This document shows, in pieces, positions 44,524-54,928 of a stretch of 64,000 nt of DNA; the stretch's first letter is position 1, and every line of letters begins with the position of its first letter. Location: contig JABJAL010000064.1 in NCBI GenBank assembly GCA_018669005.1, positions 1 to 64,000 on the forward strand, written 5' to 3'. This DNA is from Nitrospinaceae bacterium. GTDB lineage: Bacteria; UBA8248. The translations under genes were made by a program, and so were the position numbers. The notes beneath the pieces are model-generated. The model made no database searches. It had not been told where the DNA came from and saw only the letters and a program-made list of their open reading frames with translations.

Positions 44524-44637
44524 CTAGCCCTGTCGCTGCTTATGCTTGGGGTTGGTACAAATGACCCGCACAACCCCTTTGCGCCGGATCACTTTACATT
44601 TGTCACACATCGGCTTGACCGAGCTCCTGACTTTCAT
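44524..44637 (-). CDS. rpmJ: 50S ribosomal protein L36
   Basis: A 37-residue ribosomal protein that is easily missed because of its size. It reads [20 protein letters not shown] and onward to HKQRQG, with zinc ligands Cys11, Cys14, Cys27 and His32, so it is the zinc-containing form. It lies in its standard place between infA and rpsM. Confidence 0.95.
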   Translation of the reverse strand: MKVRSSVKPMCDKCKVIRRKGVVRVICTNPKHKQRQG

Positions 44638-44656
44638 GGAGATGGCCCACCTTTCT

Positions 44657-44947
44657 CTATTTGTACCGGCTCGTGATGCGTCCACGAGTCAGGTCGTACG
44701 GAGATAATTCCACTTTCACACTGTCACCGGGCAAGATTCTAATAAAGTGCTTTCGCATTCTGCCCGAAATATGCGCTAAAACGTTGTGGCCGCCCTCGAT
44801 GTCCACACGGAACATTGCGTTTGGCAGCGTCTCGCCGATCACACCGTCAACTTCAATCGAATCTTCCTTTGGCGGACGCTCCTCGCGCTCGCCCTGCTGC
44901 TTTCGCTTCTTTCTTTTTCTGGTGCCTCCTGGTCGAGGTCTCCTCAT
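44657..44947 (-). CDS. infA: Translation initiation factor IF-1 with basic N-terminal extension
   Basis: Binds the 30S A site during initiation. The OB-fold core starts at [20 protein letters not shown] and ends GRITSRYK, as in the 72-residue family norm. This protein has 96 residues because about 25 strongly basic residues ([20 protein letters not shown] and on) precede the core. No alternative start codon lies between, and the ATG overlaps the map stop (ATGA), so the extension is probably real. Confidence 0.93.
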   Translation of the reverse strand: MRRPRPGGTRKRKKRKQQGEREERPPKEDSIEVDGVIGETLPNAMFRVDIEGGHNVLAHISGRMRKHFIRILPGDSVKVELSPYDLTRGRITSRYK

Positions 44948-45693
44948 GCGGCTACACTCAGAATTATGGGGCCATCCTCGGATACCGCCATGGAATGCTC
45001 GAAATGTGCTGATAGATTCCCATCAGCCGTTACAACGGTCCATGCGTCGTCTAAAACTTTCACATCCGGCCCTCCGACATTCAACATCGGCTCAATTGCC
45101 AACACCATTCCAGGCTTAAGCTCGGGCCCAGTGCCCGGCTCGCCGAAATTAGGAACCTGAGGCTCCTCGTGCAGGCTGGTTCCAACGCCATGCCCTACAT
45201 AAACCCTAACCACCGAATATCCAGCAGATTCGGCATGAACCTGAATCGCGTTGGAAATATCGAAAAGGCGATTTCCAGCAACTGCCTTTTCAATTCCTTT
45301 TCCTAGTGCTTCTTCACAAAACTTCAGAAGGCGTTTTGCCTCATCGCTCACATTTCCCACCGGTATCGTCAGGGCGTGGTCGCCATAATAGCCGTCCAGT
45401 TTAACGCCGATGTCGATGCTGATGATATCCCCATCTTTGAGCTTTTTCTTGTTGGGGATGCCGTGCACAACCTGCTCGTTAACCGAAGTGCACAGCGTAT
45501 GTTTAAAACCTTTATAGCCTTTGAATGCCGGCGTCGCTCCCATTTCAAGCACAAGCTTTTCTGCCATCTCATCGAGCGCAAGCGTTGTTGTACCAGGGTG
45601 AATAGCCTCTTTTAGACGCTCCATGATAATCGCCACTATCCGATTGCTCGCACGAAGTTTTACAATCTCCGCAGGAGCCCGAAGAACGATCAT
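44944..45693 (-). CDS. map: Methionine aminopeptidase, type I
   Basis: Removes the initiator methionine from new proteins. The 249-residue protein has the five metal ligands of the family: two Asp in [18 protein letters not shown], His in [11 protein letters not shown], Glu in LAIEPML and Glu near the C-terminus (HFEHSMAV). Its stop overlaps the infA start and its start overlaps the adk stop, indicating coupled translation. The secY-adk-map-infA order is conventional. Confidence 0.97.
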   Translation of the reverse strand: MIVLRAPAEIVKLRASNRIVAIIMERLKEAIHPGTTTLALDEMAEKLVLEMGATPAFKGYKGFKHTLCTSVNEQVVHGIPNKKKLKDGDIISIDIGVKLDGYYGDHALTIPVGNVSDEAKRLLKFCEEALGKGIEKAVAGNRLFDISNAIQVHAESAGYSVVRVYVGHGVGTSLHEEPQVPNFGEPGTGPELKPGMVLAIEPMLNVGGPDVKVLDDAWTVVTADGNLSAHFEHSMAVSEDGPIILSVAA

Positions 45694-46322
45694 TAGGACA
45701 TCACCTCTGATACCCCGGCATCTATTCGATCAAAAACTTCATCTTGCTCGCCCGTCCCGTCGATTTCCAGGAGCTTACCCTTCTCCCTATAGAACTCAAC
45801 CAGCGGGGCCGTATGTTCCATGTAAACGTTTATCCGGTGCTCTATCGTACTTTTCTGGTCATCCTCCCGCTGGTAAAGCGCTCCCGAGCATGCCGGGCAA
45901 ACAGAAATATCCTGCTTGGGGTAGACTGCGCTGCAATCGCGGCAGGTTAATCTACCGGAAAGACGCTCAATAACCTCATCAACCGGAACATTGAGATATA
46001 TCGTGACATCCACACTATCGGGCATCACAATCTCCAGCGCCTTTGCCTGCTCAATCGTCCTCGGAAATCCATCGAGGATAAATCCATCCTTGCAGTCTGC
46101 CTGAGAGATTCTTTCCTCGATGATCGAGATAATCAACTCATCGGGAACAAGTTTTCCATCCCGTATTATCGACTGAACCTCTTTGCCCAGAGCCGTTCCG
46201 TCCGATACCGCCTTTCGAAGCATGTCGCCCGTCGAAATCTGTGTAATCATTTGGGCTTTACCCAACCGAACGCCTTGCGTGCCTTTTCCCGCTCCCGGAG
46301 GGCCAAGCAGTACAATTTTCAT
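45693..46322 (-). CDS. adk: Adenylate kinase, zinc-lid form
   Basis: Interconverts ATP + AMP with 2 ADP. The 209-residue protein has the P-loop GPPGAGKGTQ (7-16), AMP-binding DGFPRTIEQA and a LID domain with four cysteines (CRDC and CPAC) that should bind zinc, the form common outside the enteric bacteria. It lies 3 nt downstream of secY and shares its stop with the map start (TAATG). Confidence 0.97.
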   Translation of the reverse strand: MKIVLLGPPGAGKGTQGVRLGKAQMITQISTGDMLRKAVSDGTALGKEVQSIIRDGKLVPDELIISIIEERISQADCKDGFILDGFPRTIEQAKALEIVMPDSVDVTIYLNVPVDEVIERLSGRLTCRDCSAVYPKQDISVCPACSGALYQREDDQKSTIEHRINVYMEHTAPLVEFYREKGKLLEIDGTGEQDEVFDRIDAGVSEVMS

Positions 46323-46325
46323 TAC

Positions 46326-47648
46326 TTACACAGCCCTCCGCCGGGCCTTACTCTTGCGTAGGAAACCCTCGTAATTGCGCATCACAAGATGGCTCTCTAT
46401 CTGGCGCTGCGTATCAACGGCTACACCGACGACGATGAGTAGTGCCGTTCCCCCGAAGAAGAAGGGAACATTGAACCACTGAATCAAATACGTTGGCAGA
46501 ATAACAATCAAGCTCAGGTAAATCGCGCCCAGGAACGTCAAACGGGTCAAAGTGCGATCAATAAAATCTGCGGTTGGCCTACCAGGGCGTCTCCCAGGAA
46601 TAAAACCACCGTATTTCCTCAAATTGTCAGCCACATCCACGGGATTAAAAATAATCGACGTGTAAAAATATGCAAAGAAAAATATCAAGGCAACAGTCAA
46701 AATTATGTAAAGCGCGCTTCCCGGCGCCAACATTTGGCTAAGCTGGTTCATCCACGGAACGTTCGAGAACTGCGCGATCGTTGCCGGAAACAAAATCAGC
46801 GAGCTAGCAAAAATTGGCGGGATAACCCCCGAGGTATTCACCTTTAAAGGAAGGTGTGTCTCCTGGCCACCCGCCATCTTTCGGCCAACCATACGTTTAG
46901 CATATTGCACCCTGATGCGTCGTTGACTCGTTTCAAACCAAACCACCAAGGCCACCACCGCCAACATGGCGAGGACGAGTAAAATCATGACGAATGGCAA
47001 AATCTCGCCGGTGCCCATCAACCGAAACGAGTTGATAATCGCACTGGGCAGGCCGGCCACGATGCCAGCGAAGATGATCAACGAGATGCCGTTGCCAATT
47101 CCCCTCTCGGTAATTTGCTCGCCGAGCCACATGATGAACGAAGTGCCCGCCACCAGCGTGAGCACCGTCATTAAGCGAAAACTCCAGCCGGGGTCCGGCA
47201 CAACAAGCGCGCCTGTCGGCGCCTGCATCTGCTCGATTCCTGCGGCGATGCCAAAACCCTGAATCGTCGAGAGGAACACCGTCCCGTAGCGGGTGTACTG
47301 ATTTATTTTCTTGCGACCCGCCTCGCCCTCTTTTTTGAGTCGCTCAAGATGGGGAATTACCACCGTCAGCAATTCAAGAATAATGGACGAACTAATGTAG
47401 GGCATAATGCCCAGCGCAAAAATCGTCACCTGGCTGAGTGCACCGCCAGTGAATAGATCAAAAAACTGCATGATGGTGCTACCGCCGCCGCGAAGCTCAG
47501 CAAAAAATGCAGCTAACGCCACCGTGTCGATGCCCGGCGTGGGCACATGGACACCTATCCTGTATACAGCCAGCAACGCGAGCGTGAACAGTATTCTGTT
47601 CTTCAACTCGGGGACCTGAAATATGTTGCCGACGCCGCCTTCTCTCAC
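46326..47648 (-). CDS. secY: Protein translocase subunit SecY
   Basis: Central channel of the Sec translocon in the inner membrane. The 440-residue protein has ten membrane segments; the plug region (TPGIDTVALAAF), the cytoplasmic loop with QYAKRMVGRKMAGGQ and the C-terminal RNYEGFLRKSK are recognisable. Its start overlaps the rplO stop by 4 nt and adk follows within 3 nt. Confidence 0.97.
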   Translation of the reverse strand: MREGGVGNIFQVPELKNRILFTLALLAVYRIGVHVPTPGIDTVALAAFFAELRGGGSTIMQFFDLFTGGALSQVTIFALGIMPYISSSIILELLTVVIPHLERLKKEGEAGRKKINQYTRYGTVFLSTIQGFGIAAGIEQMQAPTGALVVPDPGWSFRLMTVLTLVAGTSFIMWLGEQITERGIGNGISLIIFAGIVAGLPSAIINSFRLMGTGEILPFVMILLVLAMLAVVALVVWFETSQRRIRVQYAKRMVGRKMAGGQETHLPLKVNTSGVIPPIFASSLILFPATIAQFSNVPWMNQLSQMLAPGSALYIILTVALIFFFAYFYTSIIFNPVDVADNLRKYGGFIPGRRPGRPTADFIDRTLTRLTFLGAIYLSLIVILPTYLIQWFNVPFFFGGTALLIVVGVAVDTQRQIESHLVMRNYEGFLRKSKARRRAV

Positions 47649-48142
47649 TCGCCGGTACCCTTCTGCTCGCCCTTGAGGGGAACAATCTCAACCTTGCCGC
47701 CAGCTGCCTCGACCTTTCGGCGGGCGGACTCGCTGCAACCCTGGACCCTAATGGTCAGGGCACGGTCGATCGCACCCGAACCAAGAAGCCTGACCCCACT
47801 GCTAGCCAGTTTACGGACGATTCGCGCGGCCTCCAACTCGTAAGCGTCTACCACAGCCTCGGCATCGAAACGCTCAAGCTTGCCGACGTTCACTTCCGAG
47901 TATTCTTTCTTAAAGATATTATTGAAACCACGCTTCGGAAGTCGCCGCTGGAGGGGCATCTGTCCACCCTCAAAACCCGGCTTACGCTTATAACCTGAGC
48001 GAGACTTCTGGCCCTTCTGGCCCCTGCGTGAGGTCTTACCGTGCCCGGAACCTGTACCCCGGCCCACACGAGTCCTCGAGCGCACAGAACCCGGTGTAGC
48101 CCTCAGATCACCTAGTTTTGTATAATCGTTATCAGGAGCCAA
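47645..48142 (-). CDS. rplO: 50S ribosomal protein L15
   Basis: Late-assembly large-subunit protein. The family core begins GDLRATPGSVRSRTRVGRG and includes the glycine-rich GHGKTSRRGQKGQKSR. I place the start at a TTG (48142) with GGAGG about 10 nt upstream, which gives 165 residues; a GTG at 48172 would add ten residues that do not match the family. Overlaps secY by 4 nt. Confidence 0.94.
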   Translation of the reverse strand: MAPDNDYTKLGDLRATPGSVRSRTRVGRGTGSGHGKTSRRGQKGQKSRSGYKRKPGFEGGQMPLQRRLPKRGFNNIFKKEYSEVNVGKLERFDAEAVVDAYELEAARIVRKLASSGVRLLGSGAIDRALTIRVQGCSESARRKVEAAGGKVEIVPLKGEQKGTGE

Positions 48143-48180
48143 TTGCTGCCATCCTCCGGTAATGCCGACCACGTACGAGG

Positions 48181-48363
48181 TTAAACTTCCTCAACCTCAA
48201 CGAGGTGCTTTACCTTGAAAATCATCCCCCGAATCGAGGGACAATCCGTTCGTACCGTTGTTGAGTTCATTTTCCTAAGCCCGAGGCCACGCAACACCTC
48301 GCGAATCTTCTTGTTATAGCCGATCGGGCTCTTGCGGAGCGTCACTCTTACCTGTTCAGCCAC
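48181..48363 (-). CDS. rpmD: 50S ribosomal protein L30
   Basis: A 60-residue protein of the large subunit, with VRVTLRKSPIGYNKKIREVL and LRKMNSTTVRTDCPSIRGMI, the two conserved stretches of the bacterial family. Found in its standard place between rpsE and rplO. Confidence 0.96.
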   Translation of the reverse strand: MAEQVRVTLRKSPIGYNKKIREVLRGLGLRKMNSTTVRTDCPSIRGMIFKVKHLVEVEEV

Positions 48364-48379
48364 GATTCAACTTCTCCCA

Positions 48380-48952
48380 TTACGCCTCGGCCGTCGCCTG
48401 CTCGGCGACGGGCTCTGGCTCGGTAGCGGGCTCTGGCAATCCGCGAATCGCCATGACTTGCTTCAACGTCCGGAGGGACTTAAGACCCTCAAGCGTAGCC
48501 TTGGCCGCATTGTGTGGATTTCTCGTCCCAATACATTTTGTAAGAATGTCGCTCACACCGGCCATATCCAAAACTGCGCGAACAGGCCCACCAGCAATGA
48601 CACCAGTTCCTTTGGAAGCTGGTTTCATAAACACGCGGCCTGCGCCAAATCGACCCAAAACCTTATGCGGTATTGTGCCGCCCTCAAGCGACACTTGAAC
48701 CATCGCCCTGCGTGCGGCCTCGACGCCCTTGCGGATAGCCTCGGGCACTTCGTTCGCCTTACCCATACCGATGCCCACTTTTCCTTTGCGATCACCGACA
48801 GCTATAAGCGCACTGAAACTAAAGCGCCTACCGCCTTTGACCACTTTTGCTACCCGGTTTATATAAATTACGCGATCTACAATATCGTGATCATCACCGG
48901 AGCCATCATCTTTCCTATTTCTCCGGCCTCTTCTTTCGGGTTCCTGAGCCAT
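48380..48952 (-). CDS. rpsE: 30S ribosomal protein S5
   Basis: Small-subunit protein involved in decoding fidelity. The 190-residue protein has a basic N-terminal arm, the double-stranded RNA-binding-like domain [20 protein letters not shown] and the core [16 protein letters not shown]. The tail is extended and acidic ([17 protein letters not shown]). Its ATG overlaps the rplR stop (TGATG). Confidence 0.97.
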   Translation of the reverse strand: MAQEPERRGRRNRKDDGSGDDHDIVDRVIYINRVAKVVKGGRRFSFSALIAVGDRKGKVGIGMGKANEVPEAIRKGVEAARRAMVQVSLEGGTIPHKVLGRFGAGRVFMKPASKGTGVIAGGPVRAVLDMAGVSDILTKCIGTRNPHNAAKATLEGLKSLRTLKQVMAIRGLPEPATEPEPVAEQATAEA

Positions 48953-49329
48953 CAGAACTTCACTCCCGTTTCGCGAACCGCATCCGCCAGGGCTTTCACG
49001 CGGCCGTGATAGAGATAACCGTTTCGGTCGAAAACTACCTGCTCGACGCCCTTCGCCTTGGCCCGGTCGCCGAGTAATTTCCCAACTATCACAGCACCAT
49101 CCATGGTGCCGCCTTTGGATTTATCCGATGAGGTGGCGAACTCCTTGTCCTGCGAGGAAGCCGCCGCTAGTGTCGCCCCGTCTATGTCGTTAATAATCTG
49201 TGCATAAATATGCTTGCTGCTTCTGAATACGGACAAACGAGGCCGCTCCTGAACACCTTTCAATTTCTTGCGAACCCTTGTCTTTCTACCGAGCCAGGAT
49301 TCTCTCTTGGTTCTCTTAGGCACACTCAC
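48952..49329 (-). CDS. rplR: 50S ribosomal protein L18
   Basis: 5S rRNA-binding protein of 125 residues. The N-terminal basic segment and [20 protein letters not shown] are characteristic, as is the C-terminal [16 protein letters not shown]. Stop and start overlap with rpsE by one nucleotide. Confidence 0.97.
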   Translation of the reverse strand: MSVPKRTKRESWLGRKTRVRKKLKGVQERPRLSVFRSSKHIYAQIINDIDGATLAAASSQDKEFATSSDKSKGGTMDGAVIVGKLLGDRAKAKGVEQVVFDRNGYLYHGRVKALADAVRETGVKF

Positions 49330-49340
49330 CGCCTTTCGGG

Positions 49341-49886
49341 CTAAACACCTGCTTTGCCTACCTTACGCCGCACGACTTCGTTTAAGTAGCGGATACCTTT
49401 TCCCTTGTAGGGCTCGGGGGGCTTCACGCGCCGTATCTCCGCTGCAACGAATCCAACGACTTCCTTATCGATTCCCTTAACCTTGATGGCATTTCTCTGA
49501 CGGTCGCTCTGGATCTCAAAATCAATCCCATCAACAGCCGAAATCTTTACAGGATGGGAATATCCTACGTTAAGAATCAAACCCTTTCCGTCAGCCTCGA
49601 CCCGGAACCCCAATCCAATAATTTCTAGTTCTTTCTCATAGCCTTTCGTCACCCCTTCGACCATGTTGGCAATCAGGGACCTCGTCAGCCCGTGCAGGGA
49701 TTTATCCTGCCTAGATTCGCTCGGCCGGGTAACATTAATCACACTGTCAACGATTTCAACCTTTGGATTTGGATGCAACTCGCGGAAGAGAATCCCCTTG
49801 GGGCCCTTCACTGTGATGTTCACACCATCGAGCTTGACCTCCACCCCCTGCGGGATGGGAATCGGCATTCTTCCTATACGAGACAT
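49341..49886 (-). CDS. rplF: 50S ribosomal protein L6
   Basis: Two-domain rRNA-binding protein of 181 residues near the factor-binding site. The start [17 protein letters not shown] and the C-terminal motif [19 protein letters not shown] match the family signature. Located between rpsH and rplR. Confidence 0.97.
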   Translation of the reverse strand: MSRIGRMPIPIPQGVEVKLDGVNITVKGPKGILFRELHPNPKVEIVDSVINVTRPSESRQDKSLHGLTRSLIANMVEGVTKGYEKELEIIGLGFRVEADGKGLILNVGYSHPVKISAVDGIDFEIQSDRQRNAIKVKGIDKEVVGFVAAEIRRVKPPEPYKGKGIRYLNEVVRRKVGKAGV

Positions 49887-49894
49887 CTAAAACC

Positions 49895-50290
49895 TCACCA
49901 AATTTCGCAAACGAATTCACCGCCGACGCCCGCCTCGCGAGCCTCGTTGTCGGTCATCAAACCCTTAGAAGTCGAAATTACGGCTACCCCCAGACCACTA
50001 AGCACCTGGGGCACCTCTTCTTTTCCCACATAAACCCTGCGCCCCGGTTTGCTGATACGCTTGAGGCCAGTCAACACCTCTTTAGCGTTTTCAGTAAACT
50101 CAACCGAGATATTATCGCGGCCCATATGGCCTGGAACCATCTCATAGCCCTTTATAAAACCCTGTGAGCGGAGAAGTCCGGCAATCTGTTTTTTCATGTT
50201 GCTCCCCGGAATCTCTACCTTCAAATGTCCTGCCTGAAGGCCATTTCGAATCCGTGTGAGCATATCGGCGATCGGATCGGTCATACTCAT
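49895..50290 (-). CDS. rpsH: 30S ribosomal protein S8
   Basis: Primary 16S rRNA-binding protein of 131 residues and, in several bacteria, the translational repressor of the spc operon. [16 protein letters not shown] and the C-terminal [20 protein letters not shown] are typical. Two in-frame ATG codons (50290, 50284) are possible; I keep the first. Confidence 0.97.
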   Translation of the reverse strand: MSMTDPIADMLTRIRNGLQAGHLKVEIPGSNMKKQIAGLLRSQGFIKGYEMVPGHMGRDNISVEFTENAKEVLTGLKRISKPGRRVYVGKEEVPQVLSGLGVAVISTSKGLMTDNEAREAGVGGEFVCEIW

Positions 50291-50306
50291 CTGTTCTTTT
50301 CTCCGT

Positions 50307-50492
50307 CTACCAACTCGACTTCGTTACTCCGGGAATCTCACCCTTTAGGGCAAGCTCGCGGAAGCAGATCCGGCACAATTTAAAGCGGCGTAAAAATCCC
50401 CGAGGGCGTCCGCAACGCATGCACCGGTTATAGCCCCGCACTCCGAATTTCGGTGTTTTCTTCTGTTTCGCAACCAAACACTTCTTCGCCAC
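50307..50492 (-). CDS. rpsN: 30S ribosomal protein S14, type Z
   Basis: The short 61-residue form of S14 with a Cys4 zinc site (CMRC and CRIC around [12 protein letters not shown]). It is zinc-dependent and differs from the ~100-residue enteric type. Lies between rplE and rpsH. Confidence 0.97.
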   Translation of the reverse strand: MAKKCLVAKQKKTPKFGVRGYNRCMRCGRPRGFLRRFKLCRICFRELALKGEIPGVTKSSW

Positions 50493-50503
50493 GTTCTCTC
50501 CTA

Positions 50504-51058
50504 CTAAGACTGTCTAAAAGGAACGCCCAAGAGGCGGAGCAGCGCCCTGCCCTCTTCATCCGATTTAGCCGAGGTGTTGATAACTACGCCCAACCCCCGC
50601 GAGTGATCAATATTATCTACATCGATTTCAGGGAAAATCACCTGATCCCGTATACCGAGACTATAGTTTCCACGACCGTCGAAAGACTTTGGGCTTAGCC
50701 CCCGAAAATCTCTAACACGGGGAAGCGCAACGTTCACCAAACGACTATAAAAATCCCACATCCGAGCATTGCGGAGCGTAACCATCGCGCCAATCGACAT
50801 TCCCTCGCGCAACTTAAAGTTGGCGATGGACTTTTTCGCTTTTGTAACCACGGGCTTTTGAGCCGCGATAATCGTAAGCTGCTCGACACCCTTCTCAAGG
50901 GCGGCGGCGGTCTGAACTGCCTCGCCCAGCCCCATGTTCAGGGTAATCTTGACGAGCCCAGGCACCTGCATCTGGTTTGTATAGCCAAATTCCTTCTGGA
51001 GCTCGGGAATAACCTGCTCTCGGTATTTTTGAAGCATCTCTGGTACGTAAGCCATCAT
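50504..51058 (-). CDS. rplE: 50S ribosomal protein L5
   Basis: 5S rRNA-binding protein in the central protuberance, 184 residues. Recognisable by [16 protein letters not shown] and by [34 protein letters not shown] and [22 protein letters not shown] sits 6 nt before the ATG at 51058. Located 9 nt after rplX. Confidence 0.97.
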   Translation of the reverse strand: MMAYVPEMLQKYREQVIPELQKEFGYTNQMQVPGLVKITLNMGLGEAVQTAAALEKGVEQLTIIAAQKPVVTKAKKSIANFKLREGMSIGAMVTLRNARMWDFYSRLVNVALPRVRDFRGLSPKSFDGRGNYSLGIRDQVIFPEIDVDNIDHSRGLGVVINTSAKSDEEGRALLRLLGVPFRQS

Positions 51059-51067
51059 TCGTCGTCC

Positions 51068-51403
51068 TTATACCGTATCGAGCAGCTCGCCGCTGCGCTG
51101 TGTTACGCGAACCCGAGTACCATCCTCAAGGCGCTTCCTGGACACCCTGGTGGGCTTCCCAGATTTCGGATCAACCGGCATCACATTACTAATATGTAAC
51201 TTTCCCTCGCGCTCGATGATGCCACCCTGCTGATTATCCTGGGTCGGCTTCGTGTGGCGCTTAATCATATTGATTTTTTCCACAATAACGCGGTTCTGGG
51301 TTTTGAGAACGTGAAGCACCTTGCCGCGCTTTCCCTTCTCGCGCCCGGAAATCACCTCTACAGTGTCACCTTTTTTCACATGGGTCTTACTGTGTTTTCC
51401 CAT
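51068..51403 (-). CDS. rplX: 50S ribosomal protein L24
   Basis: Assembly initiator protein of the large subunit. I use the ATG at 51403 (MGKHSKTHVKKGDTVEVISG) because it matches the family N-terminus and has GAGG upstream; a longer frame to 51619 runs antisense across rplN and into it and is rejected. The 111-residue protein has the KOW motif in GDTVEVISGREKGKRGKVL. Confidence 0.97.
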   Translation of the reverse strand: MGKHSKTHVKKGDTVEVISGREKGKRGKVLHVLKTQNRVIVEKINMIKRHTKPTQDNQQGGIIEREGKLHISNVMPVDPKSGKPTRVSRKRLEDGTRVRVTQRSGELLDTV

Positions 51404-51413
51404 CAAACCAACC

Positions 51414-51782
51414 TCAAAGAACTTCGGGAGCCAGAGACACGATACGCATAAAGCGTTTGCGCCTGAGCTCCCGGGCCACGGGCCCAAAAATACGAGTACC
51501 GACCGGCTCACGTGCATCGTTGATAAGCACAACAGCATTATCGTCGAAGCGGATGTATGTTCCGTCTTCACGACCTGTTTCTTTTGTCGTCCGCACAACA
51601 ACAGCCCGGCGAACTTCACCTTTTTTCACCTGGCTATTGGGAGCAGCCTCTTTCACCGAAATGACGATAATGTCACCGACACGGGCATAGCGTTTGCGCG
51701 AGCCCCCAAGCACTTTAATGCACTGGGCTCGCTTGGCCCCCGAGTTGTCGGCCACGCTGCAATTTGTCTGCATCTGAATCAC
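51414..51782 (-). CDS. rplN: 50S ribosomal protein L14
   Basis: Interface protein of 122 residues with the start [20 protein letters not shown] and the C-terminal [20 protein letters not shown], both typical. First gene of the spc block, 24 nt after rpsQ. Confidence 0.97.
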   Translation of the reverse strand: MIQMQTNCSVADNSGAKRAQCIKVLGGSRKRYARVGDIIVISVKEAAPNSQVKKGEVRRAVVVRTTKETGREDGTYIRFDDNAVVLINDAREPVGTRIFGPVARELRRKRFMRIVSLAPEVL

Positions 51783-51806
51783 GGCTAATACCCTCTTCTC
51801 GGCGCT

Positions 51807-52067
51807 CTAAACCGCGCGCTCAATCACTTCAAGCAGACGCCACCGTTTTCTCTTGCTCATGGGGCGCGTTTCTATAATCCGAACCTGATCGCCTTGTTTC
51901 AGCGTATTTTCTCCGTCATGGACCACATACTTCTTGCTTCGGCGCACCACCCGCTTGAAGGTGGTGTGCTGAAAGGTTCGGACGACTTCGACAGTCACGG
52001 TCTTGTCCATTTTGTTGCTTACGACAACACCATTCCGCACTTTGCGGCGGCCGCGCTCTTCGGCCAT
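51807..52067 (-). CDS. rpsQ: 30S ribosomal protein S17
   Basis: Primary 16S rRNA-binding OB-fold protein of 86 residues; [20 protein letters not shown] and the [19 protein letters not shown] tail match the family. Last gene of the S10 block. Confidence 0.97.
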   Translation of the reverse strand: MAEERGRRKVRNGVVVSNKMDKTVTVEVVRTFQHTTFKRVVRRSKKYVVHDGENTLKQGDQVRIIETRPMSKRKRWRLLEVIERAV

Positions 52068-52070
52068 TCT

Positions 52071-52289
52071 CTAGCTCTCCTCCGAAGCGGACCCAGATTC
52101 CTGAGCCTGCCTCTCGGTTTTCGAATGGGAGACTCTCGCCAAGTCCCGTCGCACGGTGAGAATACGCGCCGTGTTATCGAGCTGACCCGATGCCTTCCGA
52201 AATTTAAGGTTGAACAGCTCCGTTTTTAGCTCGTTTTCCTTCTCTTCGAGCTCTGTGGCGCCCAACTCCCTGACTTCTAACATTTTCAT
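52071..52289 (-). CDS. rpmC: 50S ribosomal protein L29
   Basis: A 72-residue protein at the tunnel exit near the SRP and trigger factor docking site. The helical hairpin includes [20 protein letters not shown], the family signature. Overlaps rplP by 4 nt. Confidence 0.96.
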   Translation of the reverse strand: MKMLEVRELGATELEEKENELKTELFNLKFRKASGQLDNTARILTVRRDLARVSHSKTERQAQESGSASEES

Positions 52290-52708
52290 GCTGTAGTTCC
52301 TTGCGATACCGTTACAAATCGAGTCTTACAAGGGAGCTTACGACCAGCCAGTCGAAGCGCTTCCTTGGCCACGTCAAGAGGTACACCATCGAGTTCATAA
52401 ATAATTCGTCCAGCGCGGCAAGGAGCTACCCAAAATTCAGGTGTTCCCTTCCCTTTTCCCATTCTTACCTCAGCCGGTTTTTTGCAAACTGGCTTGTCTG
52501 GAAATACGCGAATCCAAATCCGACCGCCTCTCTTCACATAGCGTGTCATCGCAATACGCGCCGCCTCTATCTGTCGGGCAGTCAGCCGAACAGTTTCAAG
52601 CGTTTGGAGACCGAAGCTCCCGAAGGAAAGGGTGTTGCCAGCTCGCGCTTTTCCGCGGGTGCGCCCCTTCATCTGTTTTCTGAATTTTGTCCGCTTGGGC
52701 TGCAGCAT
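52286..52708 (-). CDS. rplP: 50S ribosomal protein L16
   Basis: A-site-proximal protein of 140 residues. [20 protein letters not shown] and the conserved [20 protein letters not shown] region are clear. Its stop overlaps the rpmC start (ATGA). Confidence 0.97.
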   Translation of the reverse strand: MLQPKRTKFRKQMKGRTRGKARAGNTLSFGSFGLQTLETVRLTARQIEAARIAMTRYVKRGGRIWIRVFPDKPVCKKPAEVRMGKGKGTPEFWVAPCRAGRIIYELDGVPLDVAKEALRLAGRKLPCKTRFVTVSQGTTA

Positions 52709-52723
52709 ATCGTCATCCGCTCC

Positions 52724-53401
52724 TTACGATTCCATTCCCGAGGGGGCTTCACTTCCGGGCCGCTTCCTTGCGGCGCGAATCATCTCCCCACGGAATATCC
52801 AAACTTTCACGCCGACCATCCCGTAAGTCGTCCGCGCCTCGGAGAATCCATAATCGATATCCGCTCGAAGTGTACCCAACGGGACTCGTCCTTCTCTGTA
52901 CCACTCAGTCCGGGCTATCTCGGCACCACCAAGCCTGCCCGAACACTGAATTTTTATTCCCTTGGCGCCAAATCGCATTGATGAGGTTACTGATTTCTTC
53001 ATAGCCCGGCGAAAGGCAATACGGCGCTCTAGCTGCATTGTGATATTCTCAGAAACCAGTTGCGCATCCATCTCGGCTTTTCTAACTTCCTTGATGTTTA
53101 TGTAAACTTGGTTACCGGTAAGCTCCTGTAAGTCAGACTTGAGCTTGTCAACTTCCGCGCCACGCTTTCCGATGATGATTCCTGGCCTTGCCGTCCAAAT
53201 ATTGATCCGTGCACGGTTGCTCGCCCGTTCTATTTCAACGTTGCTGACTCCCGCATGCGTTAGGCGCTCTTTCACGAACTTACGAATCTTCAAATCGTCG
53301 TGGAGCAGATCCGCAAAATTACGATTATTGGCGAACCAAGTGGACTGCCACCCTCTGGTGATGCCAACCCGAAAACCTACTGGATGAACTTTTTGCCCCA
53401 T
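52724..53401 (-). CDS. rpsC: 30S ribosomal protein S3
   Basis: mRNA entry-channel protein of 225 residues with an N-terminal KH domain ([19 protein letters not shown]) and a C-terminal domain with [20 protein letters not shown]. It begins [20 protein letters not shown], the family start. Confidence 0.97.
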   Translation of the reverse strand: MGQKVHPVGFRVGITRGWQSTWFANNRNFADLLHDDLKIRKFVKERLTHAGVSNVEIERASNRARINIWTARPGIIIGKRGAEVDKLKSDLQELTGNQVYINIKEVRKAEMDAQLVSENITMQLERRIAFRRAMKKSVTSSMRFGAKGIKIQCSGRLGGAEIARTEWYREGRVPLGTLRADIDYGFSEARTTYGMVGVKVWIFRGEMIRAARKRPGSEAPSGMES

Positions 53402-53410
53402 GGTCCTCTC

Positions 53411-53746
53411 CTACTTCGGTTCGTCTAAGACCACTTGTACGTGGCATGTGCGTTTCAAAATTCTTCCTGTTCGGCCCCGCGCTCTGGGGCGGAACCTCTT
53501 CATTGTTGGCCCCTCGTCAACAGTTACATTCTGAACTATCAAAGCATCAGGATCATCGTTTTCGCCCCTGTCAGTCGCATTGGCAAGAGCCGATCTGATC
53601 AGTTTTTCAAGATCCTTCGAAGCATCGCGCGCCGAGAGATTTAAAAGCACCAACGCCTCGGATACTCGCCTGCCTCGAACCATGTCGGCCAATTGGCGCG
53701 TTTTCCTTGGTTTCGCCTTGTAGTACTTAAGCACTGCCTTAGACAT
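53411..53746 (-). CDS. rplV: 50S ribosomal protein L22
   Basis: Exit-tunnel protein of 111 residues. The helix with ADMVRGRRVSEALVLLNLSA and the beta-hairpin tip region GPTMKRFRPRARGRTGRILK, which lines the tunnel, are in place. No insertion in the macrolide-contacting hairpin was noted. Confidence 0.97.
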   Translation of the reverse strand: MSKAVLKYYKAKPRKTRQLADMVRGRRVSEALVLLNLSARDASKDLEKLIRSALANATDRGENDDPDALIVQNVTVDEGPTMKRFRPRARGRTGRILKRTCHVQVVLDEPK

Positions 53747-53769
53747 CTGCTTGCCTCGAATAAACTGGT

Positions 53770-54054
53770 CTATTTAAGCGTAACTTGACGCTTGGTAATA
53801 CCAGTGTGGCCTCTATAAGTCCTAGTCGGAGAAAAATCTCCCAACTTAAAACCAACCATGTTTTCCGACACATAAACAGGGATGAATTTCTTCCCATTGT
53901 GAACAGCAAACGTATATCCCACAAACTCGGGAACAATTGTCGAGCGCCGGGACCATGTACGAATCATCCGCTTATCGCTGCTGCCAGACTGGGCCTCGAC
54001 CTTCTTTCGAAGGTGGTCATCGATAAATGGGCCTTTGTGCAGAGAGCGAGCCAT
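53770..54054 (-). CDS. rpsS: 30S ribosomal protein S19
   Basis: Head protein of 94 residues that pairs with S13. [20 protein letters not shown] and [20 protein letters not shown] are family hallmarks. Lies between rplB and rplV. Confidence 0.97.
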   Translation of the reverse strand: MARSLHKGPFIDDHLRKKVEAQSGSSDKRMIRTWSRRSTIVPEFVGYTFAVHNGKKFIPVYVSENMVGFKLGDFSPTRTYRGHTGITKRQVTLK

Positions 54055-54080
54055 ATCTTTCCTCCGGGCCTAGTGGCCGA

Positions 54081-54911
54081 TTATTTCTTGCCTCTTCGCC
54101 GGACGATAAACTTTGACGAAGGCTTATTGCGTTTACGTGTTTTGTAGCCCTTTGTGGGTTTTCCCCAAGGGGTAGCAGGGTGCCGTCCACCAGAGCTTTT
54201 TCCCTCACCACCTCCTAGTGGATGATCAACGGGATTCATTGCAACACCTCTTACATGAGGCCTTCTACCGAGCCATCGGCTACGACCCGCCTTACCAAAG
54301 CTTACGTTAGAGTGATCCTGGTTGCCTACCTCGCCGATGGTGGCATAGCAGGTGGCAAGGATTAGTCTCATTTCACCCGAGGAGAGTCGGAAGGTCGCAT
54401 ATTCACCCTCCTTGGCCATGAGTTGTGCGCTAGCTCCAGCACTTCGGGCAATTTGTGCCCCTTTACCAGGCTTCATCTCGATGTTGTGGCATACAGTACC
54501 ATCCGGAATCTTCGAGATCGGAAGGGCGTTGCCCATCTTCACATCAGCCTCTGGCCCAGACACTAACTCCTGGCCAATCTCTAGGCCGTTGGGGGCCACG
54601 ATGTAGCGCTTCTCCCCATCCAGATAAACAAGAAGTGCCACCCTCGCCGAGCGATTCGGATCGTATTCAATCGTTCGAACCGTGGCAGGCACACCATGCT
54701 TTTCCCGCCTGAAATCAATCACTCGATAGCGGCGCTTATGGCCTCCGCCTCTCCAAAACGAGGTAGTTCTACCGTTGTTATTTCGACCGCCCGAGCTGAA
54801 AATTCCCTTGGTCAAAGATTTTTCGGGTTTATCCCGAGTAATCTCGTCCCTGGTGAGAATCGCCATGAAACGGCGGCCTGGTGATGTTGGTTTAAACTTC
54901 TTGAGTGGCAT
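54081..54911 (-). CDS. rplB: 50S ribosomal protein L2
   Basis: A 276-residue 23S rRNA-binding protein needed for subunit association and peptidyl transfer. The C-terminal segment [20 protein letters not shown] contains the conserved histidine near the catalytic centre. Begins [20 protein letters not shown], as expected. Confidence 0.98.
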   Translation of the reverse strand: MPLKKFKPTSPGRRFMAILTRDEITRDKPEKSLTKGIFSSGGRNNNGRTTSFWRGGGHKRRYRVIDFRREKHGVPATVRTIEYDPNRSARVALLVYLDGEKRYIVAPNGLEIGQELVSGPEADVKMGNALPISKIPDGTVCHNIEMKPGKGAQIARSAGASAQLMAKEGEYATFRLSSGEMRLILATCYATIGEVGNQDHSNVSFGKAGRSRWLGRRPHVRGVAMNPVDHPLGGGEGKSSGGRHPATPWGKPTKGYKTRKRNKPSSKFIVRRRGKK

Positions 54912-54928
54912 TATTGCCTCCCGATGTC

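Noticed and set aside
51404-51619. N-terminal extension of L24
   Set aside because: It would run through rplN in another frame; the family start MGKHSK lies at 51403 with a ribosome binding site.
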